Under the pieces are notes generated by a model. That model saw nothing but the letters and a program-made list of their open reading frames with translations. It was not told the DNA's origin and did not search any database. Of a stretch of 23,611 nucleotides of DNA, positions 1 to 8,367 are shown in pieces (the first letter of the stretch is position 1; every line of letters starts with the position of its first letter). This DNA comes from JAFASC01 sp036265935 (GTDB lineage: Bacteria; Pseudomonadota; Alphaproteobacteria; Rhizobiales; Beijerinckiaceae): positions 1 through 23,611 of the forward strand of contig DATAOB010000015.1 in assembly GCA_036265935.1 (NCBI GenBank), written 5' to 3'. The position numbers and the translations under genes were made by a program.

Positions 1-181
1 CGTCGCGGATCAGCTTGAGGCCATCGATGCCGTAGAGCGGATTGACCAGCGCCTGGGTGGCGACGGCGCCCTTCTGCGGCTCGATGTAGGGCACGCGTGC
101 CCCGACGGCGAAGAACTTGGTCGCGACCGCGATCGCGATGCGCCCGCTCTCGCGCTCCCGGAAGACGATCGACCAGGTCAT
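1..181 (-). CDS. DUF1028 family protein, N-terminal part (runs off the left edge)
   Basis: About 60 N-terminal residues are present. They begin MTWSIVFRERESG and contain AVATKFFAVGARVPY and GAVATQALVNPLYG, which I recognise as the DUF1028 family start. DUF1028 proteins are regarded as probable members of the Ntn-hydrolase fold; no reaction is established that I know of. Thr2 would become the N-terminal residue after Met removal, as expected for an Ntn nucleophile, but that is inference. The start ATG overlaps the TGA of the upstream gamma-glutamyltransferase gene as ATGA, so the two are probably translationally coupled and work on related substrates. The C-terminal part lies outside the window, so integrity cannot be judged. 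Confidence 0.85.
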   Translation of the reverse strand, partial: MTWSIVFRERESGRIAIAVATKFFAVGARVPYIEPQKGAVATQALVNPLYGIDGLKLIRD

Positions 182-1995
182 CGTCCGGCGGCGTACCCCT
201 GCATGCCGCGCGGGTTGGCGGCCGCCCTGCGCCACGGATCCTCGCGCGAGGCGGCGGTCAGGCGGCCCTCGGACCACTCGTCGTTCATCTCGACCTCATG
301 GCCGCGCTTACGCAATTCCTGGACCGTTTCCTTCGGGATGCGACCTTCCAGCACCAGCACGCCCGGCCGGGCGGTGCGCGGCCAGAAGGAGGAGGGGAAG
401 TGCTCGCTGTGCCAGGCCGGCGCGTCGATCGCCTCCTGCAGGTTCATGCCACAATGGACGTGGCGCAGGAACATTTGCGTGATCCACTGATCCTGCTGGT
501 CGCCGCCGGGCGAGCCCCAGGCGAGGTAGGGCTCGCCGTCGCGAAGTGCCATCGTCGGCGAGAGCGTCGAGCGGGGGCGCTTGCCGGGGACGAGCGCGGC
601 GGGGTGGTCGTCGTCGAGCCAGAACATCTGCGCCCTTGTGCCGAGGCAGAAGCCGAGTTCCGGGACGACGGGCGAGGATTGCAGCCAGCCGCCGGACGGG
701 GTGGCGGAGACCATGTTGCCGTCGCAGTCGATGATGTCGAAATGGACCGTGTCGCCGGCGACCGCGGGCTCCGGCAGCTGGCCGATGCGGCCGACCGTCG
801 GCTCGCCTGCGCCCCTGGCGCTCACCGCCGCGCGGGCGTCATTGCTCACGCGCGCATGCACGGCGCCGCCGAAGCCCGGGATGTGGCCCGGCCGCAGTTC
901 GAGCGAGGCCCGGTCGGAGATCAGCGCGCGGCGCGTTTTGTTGTACTCGGCCGAAAGCAGCGTCTCGACCGGCACTTCGACGAATTTCGGGTCGCCATAA
1001 AACGCCTCGCGGTCGGCAAAGGCCAATTTCGAGGCTTCGACGACAAGATGGATGAAGTCTGTGCCCGTCGGATCGGCTCCATCGAGGCCGAAGCCGGCGA
1101 GGATCGCCAGTTGCTGCAGGGTCACCAGCCCCTGCGCCCACGGCCCGCATTTCTGAACGCGGTAACGACCGTAATCGTAGTGGATCGGCTCTTCGATGCT
1201 CGCCTGCCAGCCCGCCATGTCGGCGGCCGAGAGCACGCCGCGATGCGGGCGCCCGGTCACGTCCATCAGCTCCTCTCTGCGGCAAAAGCGGTCGATCGCC
1301 TCGGCAACAAAGCCTTGGGACCAGGCGCGGCGCGCCGCCTCGATCTGCGCGGCGCGGTCGCCCCCTGCCGCTTCGGCTTCACTGAGGATGCGATAAAACG
1401 TATCGGCGAGCGTCGGATTGGCGAAGATCGATTCCGGCTCGGGAATGCGGCCGCCCGGCAGGTAGACCGCCGCCGAGGTCGGCCAATGATCGCGAAAGAG
1501 GGCCTCGACCGTGGCGATCGTGGCCGAGATGCGTTCGACGACGGGATAGCCGTTGCGGGCATAGGCAATCGCCGGCGAGAGTACGTCGCGGAGCCGCAAC
1601 GTGCCGTAGTCGCGCAAGAGCAGCATCAGCGCGTCGAAGGTGCCGGGAATGCACGCCGCGAGAAGGCCGGTGCCCGGGATCAGGTCAAGACCGAGCGAGC
1701 GGCAATAGTCGATGGTAAGCCCGGCCGGCGCCGGCCCCTGGCCGCAGATCACCTGGGTTTTTCCGAGCCGGCGGTCATGGACGATGATCGGCGCATCGCC
1801 GCCGGGCCCATTGAGATGCGGCTCGACCACCTGCAGGGTGAATCCGGTTGCCACACCAGCGTCGAAGGCGTTGCCGCCGCGCTCGAGTGTCGCCATCCCG
1901 ACCGCCGTCGCGATCCAGTGCGTGGAGGCGACGACGCCGAACGCGCCCTGGATTTCGGGTCGGGTGGTGAACGGCGCCGGGTTGATGAAACTCAT
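178..1995 (-). CDS. Gamma-glutamyltransferase family protein (Ntn hydrolase)
   Basis: The 605-residue protein has the architecture of a gamma-glutamyltranspeptidase-type proenzyme. These cleave themselves before a Thr, which then becomes the nucleophile acting on gamma-glutamyl amides such as glutathione. The likely processing site is GDTVHFDIID with Thr416, followed by the small-subunit signatures DGNMVSATPSGGW, RPRSTLSPTMAL and WGSPGGDQQDQW. The N-terminal GGNAFDAGVATGF and NGPGGDAPII match the large subunit. No signal peptide is visible, so a cytoplasmic location is more likely than the periplasmic one of classical GGT, and the true substrate may not be glutathione. The start is the ATG of MSFINPAP. 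The stop overlaps the DUF1028 start by four bases. The gene is divergent from gmd across about 150 bases. Confidence 0.9.
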   Translation of the reverse strand: MSFINPAPFTTRPEIQGAFGVVASTHWIATAVGMATLERGGNAFDAGVATGFTLQVVEPHLNGPGGDAPIIVHDRRLGKTQVICGQGPAPAGLTIDYCRSLGLDLIPGTGLLAACIPGTFDALMLLLRDYGTLRLRDVLSPAIAYARNGYPVVERISATIATVEALFRDHWPTSAAVYLPGGRIPEPESIFANPTLADTFYRILSEAEAAGGDRAAQIEAARRAWSQGFVAEAIDRFCRREELMDVTGRPHRGVLSAADMAGWQASIEEPIHYDYGRYRVQKCGPWAQGLVTLQQLAILAGFGLDGADPTGTDFIHLVVEASKLAFADREAFYGDPKFVEVPVETLLSAEYNKTRRALISDRASLELRPGHIPGFGGAVHARVSNDARAAVSARGAGEPTVGRIGQLPEPAVAGDTVHFDIIDCDGNMVSATPSGGWLQSSPVVPELGFCLGTRAQMFWLDDDHPAALVPGKRPRSTLSPTMALRDGEPYLAWGSPGGDQQDQWITQMFLRHVHCGMNLQEAIDAPAWHSEHFPSSFWPRTARPGVLVLEGRIPKETVQELRKRGHEVEMNDEWSEGRLTAASREDPWRRAAANPRGMQGYAAGR

Positions 1996-2132
1996 TCATG
2001 TCTCCTGTCACGCCGTTCGGCGGGCACATGGCGCAAACTAGAGGACGGGCCAGCCGTATGCCAGTCGCCCCACGCTTGCCATTTCGCGAGTGGCCTTGCT
2101 AAGTCCGCCCGGCCGCCAGGTTCGGCGGCGCT

Positions 2133-2136
2133 AGGA
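2133..2136 (+). promoter_or_regulatory. Ribosome binding site supporting a TTG start for gmd
   Basis: AGGA lies eight bases before a TTG codon that opens MAKRALLTGITGQDG. No in-frame ATG is available near the conserved N-terminus, so the TTG with this site is the best start. Confidence 0.6.
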
Positions 2137-2144
2137 ACCGACAA

Positions 2145-3125
2145 TTGGCAAAACGTGCGCTCCTGACCGGCATTACCGGACAAGACGGGGCCTATCTCTC
2201 ACAATTCCTGCTATCGAAAGGCTACGAGGTGACCGGGATCGTCCGGCGATCCTCGCATAAGGGCCTTGAGGAGCATCGTCTCCAGTGGCTTGGCATCGAT
2301 GGGAAAGTGAAGCTCATCTATGGCGACCTTGCCGACCTTTCGAGTCTTCTGCGCATCGTGCAGGAGGTAAAGCCGGACGAAATCTACAATCTCGCCGCGC
2401 AAAGCTTCGTCGCGTCATCCTGGGATCAGGCGATCCTGACGGCCGAGATCACCGGCGTCGGCGTCGTCAACATGCTGGAGGCGATGCGGATCGGCGCTCC
2501 ACGGGCGCGATTCTACCAGGCTTCCTCCTCGGAAATGTACGGCAAGATTCGCGAGCCGATGCAGAACGAGCTCACGCCCTTCCACCCGCGTTCGCCCTAT
2601 GCGGTCGCGAAGCTCTATGGCCATTGGATCACGGTGAATTATCGCGAGAGTTTTGGGCTGCACGCGTCTTCGGGCATTCTGTTCAACCATGAGAGCCCGC
2701 TGCGTGGCATCGAGTTCGTCACCCGCAAGGTGAGCGATGGTGTTGCGCGCATCAAACTCGGTCTTGCGAAGGAGCTTCGGCTCGGCAACATCGATGCGAA
2801 GCGCGATTGGGGCCATGCGCGCGACTATGTCCGGGCGATGTGGCTGATGCTGCAGCAGGACGCGCCGGACGATTATGTCGTTGCGACGGGGCGCACGACG
2901 ACAATCCGCGACATGTGCAAAATCGCCTTCGATCACGCTGGGCTGGATATGGATAGATATGTCATCATCGACCCCGTCTTCTTCCGCCCGGCGGAGGTCG
3001 ACATCCTGCTTGGCGATTCATCAAAAGCGAAAGCGAAGCTCGGCTGGTCGCCGCAAACCTCGCTCGAGGAAATGATTTTGGAAATGGTGGAAGCGGATTT
3101 GGCGCGGCTGAAAAAGCTCGCCTGA
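2145..3125 (+). CDS. gmd: GDP-mannose 4,6-dehydratase
   Basis: This short-chain dehydrogenase/reductase converts GDP-D-mannose to GDP-4-keto-6-deoxy-D-mannose, the precursor of GDP-rhamnose, GDP-fucose and related sugars. The N-terminal nucleotide site is GITGQDGAYL. The catalytic region holds SSSEMYGK and SPYAVAKLYGHW (the Tyr-x-x-x-Lys pair). LFNHESPLRG and LGNIDAKRDWGHARDYVRAMW are diagnostic for GMD rather than other epimerases. The catalytic Thr of the E. coli enzyme appears as Ser here, a common variation in this fold. At 326 residues the length is slightly shorter than usual. Translation probably starts at TTG. The next gene follows after 31 bases and performs the next step, so the genes probably form one operon. 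Confidence 0.93.
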   Translation: MAKRALLTGITGQDGAYLSQFLLSKGYEVTGIVRRSSHKGLEEHRLQWLGIDGKVKLIYGDLADLSSLLRIVQEVKPDEIYNLAAQSFVASSWDQAILTAEITGVGVVNMLEAMRIGAPRARFYQASSSEMYGKIREPMQNELTPFHPRSPYAVAKLYGHWITVNYRESFGLHASSGILFNHESPLRGIEFVTRKVSDGVARIKLGLAKELRLGNIDAKRDWGHARDYVRAMWLMLQQDAPDDYVVATGRTTTIRDMCKIAFDHAGLDMDRYVIIDPVFFRPAEVDILLGDSSKAKAKLGWSPQTSLEEMILEMVEADLARLKKLA

Positions 3126-3156
3126 TCTGTACCGGTCCTGCCAGAGGTCGAGCGAC

Positions 3157-4128
3157 ATGGCCCGGTTCGAAACAGTGCTGCTGACCGGCGGCACCGGCTT
3201 CGTCGGCAGCCATCTTTCGTCGGCTTTCACGGCGCGTTTTCCCGACACAAAGCTCGTCCTTCTGTGCCGTCCGGGAGAAAAGTCGGCGGCTGGCACCGAC
3301 TTCCTTACCGCTGAACTCGCCGATGAGGCTGCGGTCGACGCAGCCGTTAGACACGTGCGCCCGGACGGCGTCATCCACCTCGCGGCGCAATCGTCTGTCG
3401 GTGACGCGAGCGTCGGGGCAGAAGAGACCTGGCGGGTGAACTTCTGCGGCACGATGTGGCTTGCCTGCGCAGTCGCACGTCATTGTCCGCAGGCGACATT
3501 CCTGTTCGTCTCGAGCGGCGAGGTCTATGGCGGCAATTTCCGGGGCCAGCCGGTGACTGAAGACACGCCGCTCATGCCGCTAAACGCTTACGCGCGATCG
3601 AAGGCCGCGGCCGAGGCAATGCTCGCCGACGTGCTGCCGCAGAGCGCCCGATTGATTGTGACGCGCTCCTTCAATCATACCGGCGCCGGCCAGGACGAGC
3701 GCTTCGCGCTACCGGCCTTCGCCGCGCAGATCGCGCGCATCGAAAGAGGTGAACAGCTGCCGCGCTTGTCGGTCGGCAATCTCTCCGCGCAACGCGACTT
3801 CCTCGACGTCGAGGACGTCGTCGATGCCTACTTGCGGCTGATCGATGCCGAGAGCCTGCCACAGCGCGCAACCTTCAACATCGCCTCCGGGAACGCGCAT
3901 GCGATCAGCGATGTGCTCGATCGGCTGCGCGCGCTGGCGCTGACCAAATTTGAGATAAACGTCGATCCGAACCGCGTGCGCGCGTCCGAGGTTGCCTGCG
4001 CTGTCGGCGACGCATCGAAGCTGCGCCAGGCGACCGGCTGGGCTCCGGCCCGCTCAATCGACGACATGCTGTCGCGCCTGCTCGTCTATTGGCGCAAGCG
4101 TGTCGCCTCCGCCGACCCGCGCCGATGA
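3157..4128 (+). CDS. rmd: NAD(P)-dependent sugar reductase, GDP-6-deoxy-D-mannose reductase-like
   Basis: This extended SDR protein of 323 residues has GGTGFVGSHL at the N-terminus, VSSGEVYGG, and a catalytic YARSKAAAE (Tyr-x-x-x-Lys). The segments RSFNHTGAGQ, AAQIARIERGE and VGNLSAQRDFLDVEDVV resemble RMD-type enzymes, which reduce the 4-keto group of the GMD product to give GDP-D-rhamnose. The position directly after gmd supports this. GDP-L-fucose synthase or GDP-talose synthase are alternatives; the motif pattern makes them less likely, but stereochemistry cannot be read from sequence alone. AGAGG precedes the ATG by nine bases. The stop overlaps the next start as ATGA. Confidence 0.8.
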   Translation: MARFETVLLTGGTGFVGSHLSSAFTARFPDTKLVLLCRPGEKSAAGTDFLTAELADEAAVDAAVRHVRPDGVIHLAAQSSVGDASVGAEETWRVNFCGTMWLACAVARHCPQATFLFVSSGEVYGGNFRGQPVTEDTPLMPLNAYARSKAAAEAMLADVLPQSARLIVTRSFNHTGAGQDERFALPAFAAQIARIERGEQLPRLSVGNLSAQRDFLDVEDVVDAYLRLIDAESLPQRATFNIASGNAHAISDVLDRLRALALTKFEINVDPNRVRASEVACAVGDASKLRQATGWAPARSIDDMLSRLLVYWRKRVASADPRR

Positions 4129-5600
4129 GCGACAACGGAAGCCACCCGCGCCGCTCCGCATCGCGAGAGCGCATTCGTTTGCTCGAGGCGCAAGCCGAAT
4201 CGCTACGGCGTGAGATTCACTTCCTGCATCGCTGGCGCGAGCAGCGAACCTACACGGCGAGCTGGCAGGTCTTTCGCGCGCTCTTCGCGCTCGAATTTTG
4301 GCTCAATCGAAGGATTCGCGCCTGGACCGGTTCGGCGGGGGGACCGGCGCCATTAATCGAGCGACGGCGTCCGCCAGCGGCGTTGCCCGATATTGCGCAG
4401 CCGCCAGACTCGGGACGCTCAACGGCGCCGACCCCGATCTCGGAAGCGCAGCCCGCGCGGCTCCTGATCGACGTCACCGCGACCACGAAGATGGATCCGC
4501 ACACGGGAATCCAGCGCGTCGTCAAAAGCCTCGTCGCCGAATTCTATAGAGCGCGAGAGCGGCACCCTTTGCTGCGGCCGCTCGCCGTCAGACTTGCCGG
4601 CGATAAGCTCATCTCTTGCGAGAACTTTGTCGCCTCGCTTTTGGGCGAAGCCCTCTCCGGACCAGAAGCGCCAGTGACGATCGGGCCGGGCGACCGGCTG
4701 TTTATGCTGGCTGATTCCTGGCGCGAATTCGATGCCTTTGCGCCAATCTTTCACGAGGTGCGATCAAAAGGCGGCGCGGTCTTCACCTGCGTTTACGATC
4801 TCATTCCCGTGCTGTTGCCGGCGGTGACCTGGGGCGACACGCCGGAAGTGCATGAACATTGGCTGCGCTCCTCCGCGCTGCTTTGCGACGGCATGATCGC
4901 GATTTCGCGCACGGTCGCGGATGAGACCGTCGAGTTTATTGGCGAGCGCGGCGTACCGCATCGCACCGGCCTGAAGATCGGCTGGTTTCATTGCGGCTCC
5001 GACCTGCCGCTGCGGCGCGAGACTTCGGTAGGCGAGGCGGTGAAACAGGCGTTCGGACCGGCGCAGCGCAAATTTCTCGCCGTTGGTACGATCGAACCGC
5101 GCAAGGGCTACGACGTGATCCTCGCGGCGTTCGATCGCCTATGGCAATCCGGCTTTGACGCACGGCTCGTCATCTTCGGCCGGCGCGGCTGGTATGTGGA
5201 AGGCATCGCTGCGGCGATTGCGACCCATGCTGAATTCGGCAAGCGCCTATTCTGGTTCGAGAACGGCAACGATGCCGAACTTGATTATGCCTACGGGCAA
5301 ACCGACGCGGTGATCTGCGCTTCCTATGCCGAGGGTTTCGGGCTGCCTATTGCCGAAGCCGCACGCCGCGAGCGGCCGGTGATTGCCAGCGACATCCCGG
5401 TCTTCCGTGAAGTCGGCGGCGAGGGTGCGGCCTATTTCCGCGTCGACGATCCCGATGCGCTGGCGCAGACGATCCGCCGCTGGTCGGGCGGAGAGATCGC
5501 GACCGATCCTGCCAAGGTCAGCCGCTCATCATGGGCGGATGCCGCGCAGCGCGTGGTCGAAATTATCGCCAAGGACGATTGGTACCGCGTGCTGAACTAA
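4125..5600 (+). CDS. GT4-family glycosyltransferase with an N-terminal coiled-coil extension
   Basis: The chosen start is the ATG inside the ATGA overlap with the reductase, giving 491 residues; the reading frame extends further upstream but only into the reductase gene. The C-terminal half is a GT-B retaining transferase: FLAVGTIEPRKGYDVILAAF (donor-domain start) and ASYAEGFGLPIAEA (the E-x7-E-type donor loop). The acceptor domain begins near residue 100 with RLLIDVTATTKMDPHTGIQRVV, a start typical of O-antigen and capsule mannosyl/rhamnosyl transferases. Before it are a charged helix (SRERIRLLEAQAESLRREIHFL, probable coiled coil) and a Pro-rich linker. No membrane span is seen. The gene context suggests transfer of a GDP-linked 6-deoxyhexose or mannose to a surface polysaccharide. 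The gene ends six bases from a convergent neighbour. Confidence 0.85.
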   Translation: MSDNGSHPRRSASRERIRLLEAQAESLRREIHFLHRWREQRTYTASWQVFRALFALEFWLNRRIRAWTGSAGGPAPLIERRRPPAALPDIAQPPDSGRSTAPTPISEAQPARLLIDVTATTKMDPHTGIQRVVKSLVAEFYRARERHPLLRPLAVRLAGDKLISCENFVASLLGEALSGPEAPVTIGPGDRLFMLADSWREFDAFAPIFHEVRSKGGAVFTCVYDLIPVLLPAVTWGDTPEVHEHWLRSSALLCDGMIAISRTVADETVEFIGERGVPHRTGLKIGWFHCGSDLPLRRETSVGEAVKQAFGPAQRKFLAVGTIEPRKGYDVILAAFDRLWQSGFDARLVIFGRRGWYVEGIAAAIATHAEFGKRLFWFENGNDAELDYAYGQTDAVICASYAEGFGLPIAEAARRERPVIASDIPVFREVGGEGAAYFRVDDPDALAQTIRRWSGGEIATDPAKVSRSSWADAAQRVVEIIAKDDWYRVLN

Positions 5601-5606
5601 GCTTGC

Positions 5607-7349
5607 TCACGCGGCGTCCTGCTCGCCCAAATAAGCTTCTCGGACCGCCGGATTTCGCCGCACCTCCGAGGGCGCGCCATGCGCGAGAACGCGGCCTTGC
5701 ACCAGCACGGTGAGCGTGTCGGCGGCGGCAAAGACCGCATCCATATCGTGCTCGATCAAAACAATCGTGTGATCGCGTGCGAGATCGCGCAAGAGCGCGA
5801 CGACGCGCTGCGTCTCTTCGAGCCCCATGCCGGCGAGCGGCTCGTCGAGGAGAAGCAGGTCGACGCCGCTCGCGATCAGCATCGCGATTTCGAGCTGGCG
5901 CTGCTCGCCGCTCGAGAGCTGTCCCGCAATCGAATCGTCTCGATGCGCGAGACCGGCGACGTCGAGCGCATGTGCGATGCGCTTTCGATCTGCGCCTGCA
6001 CGCGACTCCGCCGCAAGCGCGCAATTATCCCGCACGGTGAAATCGCCGAAAACATTGGTGCGCTGGAAGCTGCGGCCGACGCCGGCGCGGGCAATGCGAT
6101 GCGGCGGCGAGCCGGTGATGTCGAGCTCGTCGAGATAAACCTTGCCGCCGCTCGGTTTGAGCTCTCCGGAAAGCAAATTGATAAGCGTCGTCTTGCCGGC
6201 GCCGTTCGGCCCGATAATCGCGTGGACAAAATTTGCCTGAAGTTCGAGACTGACGCCGTCGACTGCCCGCAATCCGCCGAAATGCCGCGCGAGGTCGCGT
6301 ATCGACAGCGTGTGCGCGCGCCGCTCCGGCCGCGCGAAATCGCGATGGACGAAGTCGGTCCCTATTGGCGCCGGCGCGCGCCAGGTCCTTGATTGAAACA
6401 GGCCCGCAAGCCCTCGCGGCGCGCCAAGCACCGCGGCCGCGAGCGCAACGCCCATGCCGAACCGCCAATGCTCGGCGACGAACGGCCCGACCATGCTCGC
6501 ACTCTTCAAGATTTCCTCGAGCACGGAATAAGCGAAGGCGCCGATAACCGCGCCATAAAGCGTGCCAGTTCCGCCGAGCACGACCATCATAATAGCGAGG
6601 CCGGATTCACGCCAGCTCGCGAGCTCCGGCGTCACAAAACCATCGATGCAGGCGAACAACGCACCGGCGATTCCGGCGATTGCGCCGGCAATCACGAACA
6701 CAGCGAGCCGATAGCGATAGGTATCGTAGCCGAGCGCGCGCATCCGCTGCTCGTTGATCCTGATCCCTTGCAGCACACGGCCGAAACGCGAGCGCACGAG
6801 CCAAAGCAGGAAGAGATAAGTCGCTGCGAGCAGAATGAGACAGACGTAGAAGAACTGCCGCCGATTATCGAAGTCGAGCAATGTCGAGCCGCCGATGGTC
6901 AGGTCCGGTTTGACGTTGACGTAAGCGCCGTCCGAGCCCTTGGCGATATCGGTGTCGTAAAAGATCGAAAACACCATCTGCCCGGCGGCGAGCGTCACCA
7001 TGATGAAATAGAAGCCGCGCGTCAGCATGGCGAAGACGCCAATGACGAACGCACCGGCGGCTGCGAGAGTGGCACCCGCCACTAGCACCACAAGTGCATT
7101 GGCGCTCTCGCTCTCCGGTGAGACGAAGTAGACGGCATAGGCGCCGAGCGCGAAGAACGCCGCATGACCGAAACTGACGAGCCCGGTAATTCCGATCAGA
7201 AGATCGAGGCTTATGACCATGATCGCCAGGACCAGCACGCGCGTCGTGAATTTCACGGCGTATGGGCTCAGCACAAAGGGCACGCAGGCGAGCGCGATAA
7301 CAGTGATGCAGAGCGCCACGGCGATAGGCAGCGAGGGCCGGCGGAACAT
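5607..7349 (-). CDS. ABC importer permease-ATPase fusion (LivM-LivG type)
   Basis: The 580-residue protein fuses two normally separate subunits of a branched-chain-amino-acid-type (HAAT) ABC importer. Residues 1 to about 320 form a LivM permease, rich in hydrophobic segments, with the family signature LLIGITGLVSFGHAAFFALGAYA cut across the first spans. Residues about 345 to 580 form a LivG ATPase: Walker A GPNGAGKTT from Gly380, Q-loop FQRTNVF, signature SSGEQRQLEIA, and Walker B LLLLDEP with catalytic Glu503. The joining segment is Arg-rich. The start ATG overlaps the stop of livH by one base (TGATG), so translation is coupled. Such fusions are known in Hyphomicrobiales. A LivF partner ATPase is not found beside it. 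Confidence 0.92.
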   Translation of the reverse strand: MFRRPSLPIAVALCITVIALACVPFVLSPYAVKFTTRVLVLAIMVISLDLLIGITGLVSFGHAAFFALGAYAVYFVSPESESANALVVLVAGATLAAAGAFVIGVFAMLTRGFYFIMVTLAAGQMVFSIFYDTDIAKGSDGAYVNVKPDLTIGGSTLLDFDNRRQFFYVCLILLAATYLFLLWLVRSRFGRVLQGIRINEQRMRALGYDTYRYRLAVFVIAGAIAGIAGALFACIDGFVTPELASWRESGLAIMMVVLGGTGTLYGAVIGAFAYSVLEEILKSASMVGPFVAEHWRFGMGVALAAAVLGAPRGLAGLFQSRTWRAPAPIGTDFVHRDFARPERRAHTLSIRDLARHFGGLRAVDGVSLELQANFVHAIIGPNGAGKTTLINLLSGELKPSGGKVYLDELDITGSPPHRIARAGVGRSFQRTNVFGDFTVRDNCALAAESRAGADRKRIAHALDVAGLAHRDDSIAGQLSSGEQRQLEIAMLIASGVDLLLLDEPLAGMGLEETQRVVALLRDLARDHTIVLIEHDMDAVFAAADTLTVLVQGRVLAHGAPSEVRRNPAVREAYLGEQDAA

Positions 7350-8209
7350 CAGGCGCGCCCGAACAAACCGGCCGGACGCAGCACCAGGACGAGCGCCATG
7401 ACGCCGTAGATCATCACGCTGGCAAAAGACGGGAGGAACACCTTGCCCATCGCATCGGCGAGACCGATCAACAATGCGCCGACGAAGGCGCCGCGGATGC
7501 TGCCGATACCGCCGATCACCACCACCACGAATGAGATGATAAGCACCTTGTCGCCGATGCCGGGATAGGCGCTCTCGACCGGCGCGGCGATAATTCCCGC
7601 CGCTGCGGCGAGCGCCACACCCGTTGCAAAGACGAAGCGGAACAGCAGCTGCGAGTCAAAGCCAAGAGCCTCAACCATCTCGCGATTGGATTCGGCGGCG
7701 CGGATCAGCCGGCCGACGCGCGTCTTCTGGATGACGAAAACCATCGCGAGCGCCAGGGCAAGACAAATCGCCGTCAGCACGAGACGATAAACGGGGTAGC
7801 TCAGTGTCTCGGTCAGCCGAATGGTCGACGTAAGATAAACTGGCGTCGGAATCGAATGCGGATGCGAGCCCCAGATCGTCTGCTGCAATTCGTTGAAGAT
7901 GAGGATCATCGCGAAGGTGAGCAGCACCTGCTGCAGGTGATCGCGCTTGTAGAGATGGCGGATGAACAGCCACTCGATCGCGAGACCAAACAGGAAGGCA
8001 AGGGGAATGCCGACGGCAAGTGCGCGAAAGACATCGCCGAGCGGCTCCGTCAACGTCAGCGCCGCGTAGGCGCCGAGCATGTAGAATGAGCCATGCGATA
8101 GATTAATGATGCCGAGAATGCCGAAGACGAGCGTCAGGCCGCTGGCGGCGAGAAAGATCAGCAATCCATATTGCAGGCCGTTGAGGATCTGGATGAGAAC
8201 GAGATCCAT
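7349..8209 (-). CDS. livH: Branched-chain amino acid-type ABC transporter permease (LivH family)
   Basis: The inner-membrane permease has 286 residues, starting MDLVLIQILNGLQYGLLIF. The open frame extends much further upstream, but that extension runs through a palindromic repeat, and only the part from this ATG matches the family length and start. Family motifs include GLTLVFGILGIINLSHGSFYMLGAY and, near the C-terminus, VVVVIGGIGSIRGAFVGAL, the cytoplasmic loop that contacts the ATPase. EAAxxG-like coupling is seen around RAAESNREMVEALGFD. It pairs with the LivM half of the downstream fusion. The substrate cannot be read from the permease; amino acids, amides, urea and aromatic acids are all carried by relatives. 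Confidence 0.92.
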   Translation of the reverse strand: MDLVLIQILNGLQYGLLIFLAASGLTLVFGILGIINLSHGSFYMLGAYAALTLTEPLGDVFRALAVGIPLAFLFGLAIEWLFIRHLYKRDHLQQVLLTFAMILIFNELQQTIWGSHPHSIPTPVYLTSTIRLTETLSYPVYRLVLTAICLALALAMVFVIQKTRVGRLIRAAESNREMVEALGFDSQLLFRFVFATGVALAAAAGIIAAPVESAYPGIGDKVLIISFVVVVIGGIGSIRGAFVGALLIGLADAMGKVFLPSFASVMIYGVMALVLVLRPAGLFGRA

Positions 8210-8221
8210 GTGGCTTAGTGT

Positions 8222-8341
8222 CCACATTCCCGGAGCCGCGAACCCCGGATTAAATCCGGGACATCCTGGACCCAGAGCAAACATATCTGCCCCTGGACCC
8301 CGGATCGCATTCCGCTTTGCTCCATGCGTCCGGGGAGGTGG
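8222..8341. repeat. Palindromic extragenic repeat inside the liv operon
   Basis: The element sits between the binding-protein and permease genes. Its ends are imperfect inverted repeats (CCACATTCCCGG at 8222-8233 and CCGGGGAGGTGG at 8330-8341). Inside are a small hairpin (CCCGGAT-TAA-ATCCGGG) and a pair around CTGGACCC and TGCCCCTGGACCCCGG. The right half closely matches the element at 21894-22010, so both belong to one dispersed family. In the RNA it would form a large stem-loop. Confidence 0.8.
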
Positions 8342-8367
8342 CTGATCCTCAGGCGCGACCCAGGTAA

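Noticed and set aside
97..2166. A 689-residue plus-strand open frame across the GGT gene
   Set aside because: It is Arg- and Gly-rich, has no recognisable domain and lies opposite a gene with full family signatures, as expected of an antisense shadow in GC-rich DNA.
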